Below are positions 61,147-64,000 of a stretch of DNA of 64,000 nt, in pieces. The stretch is from Pelomonas candidula. Its GTDB lineage: Bacteria > Pseudomonadota > Gammaproteobacteria > Burkholderiales > Burkholderiaceae_C. The stretch's first letter is position 1; every line of letters begins with the position of its first letter. The notes beneath the pieces are model-generated. The model was not told the DNA's origin. It saw only the letters and a program-made list of their open reading frames with translations, and did not search any database. The DNA is taken from NCBI RefSeq assembly GCF_043555985.1, contig NZ_JBIGIC010000016.1, forward strand, positions 1-64,000, given 5' to 3'. Position numbers and translations under genes: made by a program.

Positions 61147-61896
61147 ATGGCGAGGGCATGGGGACGCTGGACACGATGGACGCTGGCCGGTCTTGCCGGC
61201 CTGCTGGCGTGTGCGCTCGTCCCCGCGCAGCCGCTGCGGCCGCTGGTGCTGCTGGTGGAGACCAGCGCGCTGATGCCGCAGGCGCGGCTGGACGGCGACC
61301 GCGTCGTCGAAGGCCTGCATCTGGACCTTGGTCGCGCGCTGGGCCAACGCCTGGGCCGCGACGTGGTGGCCCGACCCGTGCCGCGCAAGCGGCTCGCCGA
61401 AGCCTTGCAGCGCGGAGAAGGCGACCTGCTGTGCGACTACCAGAGCGACTGGCTGCCCGGCAACTTCGCGTGGAGCCGGCCCTTCATCCCCGACCAGGCA
61501 CTGCTCGTCACCGCGGCCTCGGCGCCCGCGCCGGCCGGGTTGACGGCATTGGCCGGCCAGCCCATCGGTGCGGTGCGCGGCTACGTCTACCCGGAAATGG
61601 CCAACCTGCTGCGTGACGGTTTCGTGCGCGACGACGCGCCCGATGCGGTGGCCAACCTGCGCAAGCTGGAGCTGGGCCGTGTGCAGCACGCGCTGACGGG
61701 CCGGCGCGTGCTGGACTACCAGCGTCGCACGGGTCAGTTCACGTTGGCGCTGCACCCGCCGCTGGTCGTGTCGGAGGTGCTGGCCCAGTGCGCCCTGTCG
61801 CCCGCCAGCCCGGTGAGCCTGACGGCGCTGAACAAGGCCATCCAGGGCCTCATCGCCGACGGCGAACTGGGCCGCCTGCTGGCCAAGTACCGGTAG
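61147..61896 (+). CDS. periplasmic solute-binding protein family 3-like protein
   Basis: The 249-aa product has a signal peptide (TLAGLAGLLACALVPAQ) and an SBP_bac_3-type fold: RPLVLLVETSALMPQARLDG, GLHLDLGRALGQRLGRDVVA, EGDLLCDYQSDWLPGNFAWS and a C-terminal LNKAIQGLIADGELGRLLAK. No ABC permease or ATPase is adjacent. Orphan proteins of this type in betaproteobacteria often resemble sensory periplasmic domains rather than transporters. ATGs at 61135, 61138 and 61147 are in frame; 61147 best fits signal peptide length. Confidence 0.8.
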   Translation: MARAWGRWTRWTLAGLAGLLACALVPAQPLRPLVLLVETSALMPQARLDGDRVVEGLHLDLGRALGQRLGRDVVARPVPRKRLAEALQRGEGDLLCDYQSDWLPGNFAWSRPFIPDQALLVTAASAPAPAGLTALAGQPIGAVRGYVYPEMANLLRDGFVRDDAPDAVANLRKLELGRVQHALTGRRVLDYQRRTGQFTLALHPPLVVSEVLAQCALSPASPVSLTALNKAIQGLIADGELGRLLAKYR

Positions 61897-61901
61897 CGCC
61901 T

Positions 61902-63017
61902 CTAGGGCTTGAAGTAGCCCTGCAGCCGCGCCGCCTCTTCGGGCGAGATCGCGATGACCGCGCCGTGCTTGGGGCCGACGAAGTTGGTGGCCTTCATCGG
62001 CGAATCGGGTTCGTTGAAGCGGCCCAGGTTCTTGAAGTGGACGAAGTCGGTCGTCTCCGAGAAACCCATGTTGTTGCGCGGCTTGGCGCCGAACACGTCG
62101 TACATCAGCACCCAGGTGTCGGTGCCGTGGCGGCGCCACAGGTTGGGTGCTTCGGTGGCGACGGTCTCGGAGTCGATCTTCTGCGGGTTGAAGACCCAGC
62201 CGCCGTTGACGCGTTCGGAGATCGCCTGGCGCAGGTGGCCCGGCGTGTCGTGGGCAACGTAGAACAGGTGGTAGCGGTCGCCGATCTTCGTGATGTCGCC
62301 GTCGATGGCGCTCTTGCCCTTCACCGGGTAGGTGAACAGCGGCTCGGGCGGCGTCGTCAGCGTCGTGAAATCGGCGTCGGCGTAGCTGTAGACGAGGTGG
62401 TCCTGGCCTTTCTTCACGCGCGTCGTGAAGTACACCATCAGCCGTTGCGAGGCTTCGTCCCAGATCGTCTCCGGCGCCCAGGCCACGCCGAGGTCGCCCT
62501 GCTGGGGAAACAGGCTGGCCACCGGCACGCGGCTGTGCGTCCAGTGGATGAGGTCCAGCGACTTCATGAAGATGAGGTTGCGGTTGTTGCCCCAGCCGTA
62601 TTCCTCGCCAGGGCGCTCCCAGTCCGTCTCGCGCAGCCCGGCCTGCTTGGCGAAGATGTGCAGGTCGGTCATCGACAGGTAGAACGCGCCGTCGGGCCCG
62701 CGCATCAGGTGCGGGTCGCGCACGCCCTTCTGCTCGGCCAGCACGCGGCCCAGGAAAATGGGCTGGCCGCCGTTGACGTCGGTGAACGTGTAGCCGTCGG
62801 GCGACGTGGCGAAGTAGAGGTCGTGCGTCTCGTCCTTGAAGTAGACGAGCAGATAGGCCGTCAGGTCCTGTTCCGCCGGCCGCACTGTCGATGCCGCGGG
62901 CAGCTTGTCGACGATGCTCAGCAGCTTGTCCGGCCGGGCGACTTCGAGTTTCGGGACCTGGGCGAAGGCAGTCGCCGCGGCGAGCAGCGACAGGGCGAGC
63001 AGGGAGGGCAGCTTCAT
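61902..63017 (-). CDS. secreted GH43 family glycoside hydrolase-like protein
   Basis: The 371-aa product has a signal peptide (LLALSLLAAATAFA) and a five-bladed propeller pattern of GH43: LLVYFKDETHDLYFATSPDG, GVRDPHLMRGPDGAFYLSMT, GVAWAPETIWDEASQRLMVY and AIDGDITKIGDRYHLFYVAH. GH43 enzymes are arabinofuranosidases, xylosidases or arabinanases, retaining the D-D-E triad; candidate residues are visible but I cannot prove each. With GH74 this points to hemicellulose use. It lies between the solute-binding gene (convergent) and repeat copy D. Confidence 0.85.
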   Translation of the reverse strand: MKLPSLLALSLLAAATAFAQVPKLEVARPDKLLSIVDKLPAASTVRPAEQDLTAYLLVYFKDETHDLYFATSPDGYTFTDVNGGQPIFLGRVLAEQKGVRDPHLMRGPDGAFYLSMTDLHIFAKQAGLRETDWERPGEEYGWGNNRNLIFMKSLDLIHWTHSRVPVASLFPQQGDLGVAWAPETIWDEASQRLMVYFTTRVKKGQDHLVYSYADADFTTLTTPPEPLFTYPVKGKSAIDGDITKIGDRYHLFYVAHDTPGHLRQAISERVNGGWVFNPQKIDSETVATEAPNLWRRHGTDTWVLMYDVFGAKPRNNMGFSETTDFVHFKNLGRFNEPDSPMKATNFVGPKHGAVIAISPEEAARLQGYFKP

Positions 63018-63085
63018 GCGCGGAGCATGCCCTCGAGACCCGCCCGCGAGGAGGCGCGCGGGCAAGTGCTCAGCAGGTTGATCAT

Positions 63086-63165
63086 GGCAAGCGCCCCGCA
63101 TGGCGCTTGTCCTTCGGCCGGCGTCGAACAGCGCGCAGGCGCTGTTCTCTGCCCGGCCTCAGCCC
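63086..63165 (-). repeat. multi-hairpin intergenic repeat, copy D
   Basis: Read on the minus strand: gggctgaggccgg, a perfect 9-bp hairpin gaacagcgc-ctgc-gcgctgttc (63126-63147), the linker cgccggccgaaggac, then caagcgcc-atgcgg-ggcgcttg (63088-63109). The tga in its first element is the stop codon of cphA. It lacks the 5' hairpin and the mini-hairpin of copies A-C. Confidence 0.78.
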
Positions 63166-64000
63166 TCGCTGATCCGCTTGGCGAGATGCGCCAGCGCTTC
63201 CTCCACCTGGTCCACCAGCACCAGGCACAGGTCGCCCGGCTGCAGGCGGGCCAGCGCGCGGTCGATGGCGATGAACTCGCCGACGATTTCCTCGATGTGC
63301 GTCGTGCGCGACGCGCCTTCCAGCCCGGCGCGCAGCAGCGCGACGACCTCGCCGGCCTGGCGGCCGCGCTGGCAGGCGTCTTCATAGAGGATGACGTCGT
63401 CGAACGCGGCGCCGAGGATCTCGGTCTGCACGCGGATGTCCTCGTCACGGCGGTCGCCAGCGCCGCTGATGACGACGCTGCGCTTCTTGGCCGGCATCGC
63501 GGCGACGGCGCCGACCAGTGCCCTCATCGCGTCGCCGTTGTGGCCGTAGTCGGCAATGATGGTGGCGCCCTTGTAGTCCATCACGTTGAAGCGGCCCGGC
63601 GCGTTGTCGGCGTCGTTGGCGAAGCTGGCCACGCCGCGGCGGATGGTGTCCCAGTCCAGTCCCACACCCCAGGCGGCGGCGACGGCGGCCATCGCGTTCT
63701 CGACCTGGAAGCCGATGACGCCGCCGCGCGTCAGCGGGATGTCGCGCAGCGGGATGCTCTCGCGCCACACGCCCTGCGCGGCGACGAGCTGGTCGCCGTC
63801 CACGTAGACGCAGCGCTTGCCCTGGGCGCGGTGCGTGGCCATGACCGGGTGGTGGCGGTCGGCCGCGAAGTAGATGACCTGACCCGGGCAGATGGCGGCC
63901 ATCTGCGCGGTCAGCGGATCGGTCGCGTTCAGCACCGCGTAGCCGGAGGGGGCCACGTTCTGCACGATGACGCGCTTGACCAGCACCAGGTCTTCCGCCG
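63159..64000 (-). CDS. cphA: cyanophycin synthetase, C-terminal part (5' end outside window)
   Basis: The frame is open through the right edge; about 280 residues are visible. They match the Mur-ligase-like C-terminal half of CphA: SGYAVLNATDPLTAQMAAIC, FQVENAMAAVAAAWGVGLDW, PGRFNVMDYKGATIIADYGH and VISGAGDRRDEDIRVQTEIL. CphA polymerises Asp and Arg into the nitrogen reserve cyanophycin. The ATP-grasp half and the Walker motif of the Mur domain are beyond the window. The stop codon lies inside repeat copy D. Confidence 0.92.
   Translation of the reverse strand, partial: AEDLVLVKRVIVQNVAPSGYAVLNATDPLTAQMAAICPGQVIYFAADRHHPVMATHRAQGKRCVYVDGDQLVAAQGVWRESIPLRDIPLTRGGVIGFQVENAMAAVAAAWGVGLDWDTIRRGVASFANDADNAPGRFNVMDYKGATIIADYGHNGDAMRALVGAVAAMPAKKRSVVISGAGDRRDEDIRVQTEILGAAFDDVILYEDACQRGRQAGEVVALLRAGLEGASRTTHIEEIVGEFIAIDRALARLQPGDLCLVLVDQVEEALAHLAKRISEG

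Overview
The window is a high-GC chromosomal segment from a betaproteobacterium, most likely order Burkholderiales near the Roseateles/Pelomonas/Mitsuaria/Rubrivivax group. This rests on gene content: a PEP-CTERM protein, an ahcY-tlyA-metF operon behind an S-adenosylhomocysteine (SAH) riboswitch, smg-dprA-LysM divergent from def-fmt, pgk close to pyk, and cyanophycin synthetase. Coding density is very high. I see no rRNA, tRNA, CRISPR array, insertion sequence or prophage. Only one gap exceeds 300 bp (53820-54430).

Layout. 1-11 kb: the end of a PEP-CTERM protein, two 5-formyltetrahydrofolate cyclo-ligase paralogues (508, 6163), a CPA2 antiporter, a LysR regulator divergent from a DUF2917 gene, a TfoX-like protein, a sterol-desaturase-type hydroxylase and PepQ. 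8.8-12.8 kb: a GH74 xyloglucanase-like enzyme divergent from a GPH sugar symporter, with palindromic candidate operators between them. 12.9-17.5 kb: ExbD-like protein, small secreted protein, LMW phosphatase, TonB receptor and OmpW. 17.6-20.8 kb: the activated-methyl-cycle operon. 20.8-25.9 kb: PPK2, AraC regulator/aldo-keto reductase pair, an Imm33-like small protein and a YcaQ-type glycosylase. 25.9-39.5 kb: yajC-secD-secF-DUF1631, smg, dprA, LysM, def-fmt, htpX, a lipoprotein, a DUF2807 protein and azlC-azlD. 39.5-48.2 kb: pgk, a diguanylate cyclase, maeB, an EamA exporter with its XRE-cupin regulator, GNAT and pyk. 48.3-53.8 kb: a divergent Nramp-type transporter, a GT2/ChbG/GT39 envelope-glycosylation group and an alpha/beta hydrolase. 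54.3-60.5 kb: a cell-surface locus of TonB receptor, PKD/lamin-tail lipoprotein, S1/P1 nuclease and a secreted protein of unknown function. 60.5-64 kb: exported truncated haemoglobin, a solute-binding protein, GH43 and the 3' part of cphA.

Functional themes. One-carbon and methyl metabolism is prominent (two cyclo-ligases, metF, ahcY, fmt). Plant-polysaccharide use is indicated by GH74 with the GPH symporter, and by GH43. Central carbon control is represented by pgk, pyk and maeB; maeB and pyk share a direct-repeat element upstream. Polyphosphate/phosphate and extracellular nucleotide use is suggested, by inference only, by PPK2 and by the TonB receptor/LTD/S1-P1 cluster.

The two observations I consider most worth following are (1) a dispersed, modular, multi-hairpin intergenic repeat with at least four copies (14.3, 44.5, 48.2 and 63.1 kb), whose linkers are conserved while the hairpin stems change but stay self-complementary, and (2) the TonB receptor/lamin-tail/S1-P1 locus, with Pho-box-like and Fur-box-like sequence and an attenuator-like hairpin in its leader.
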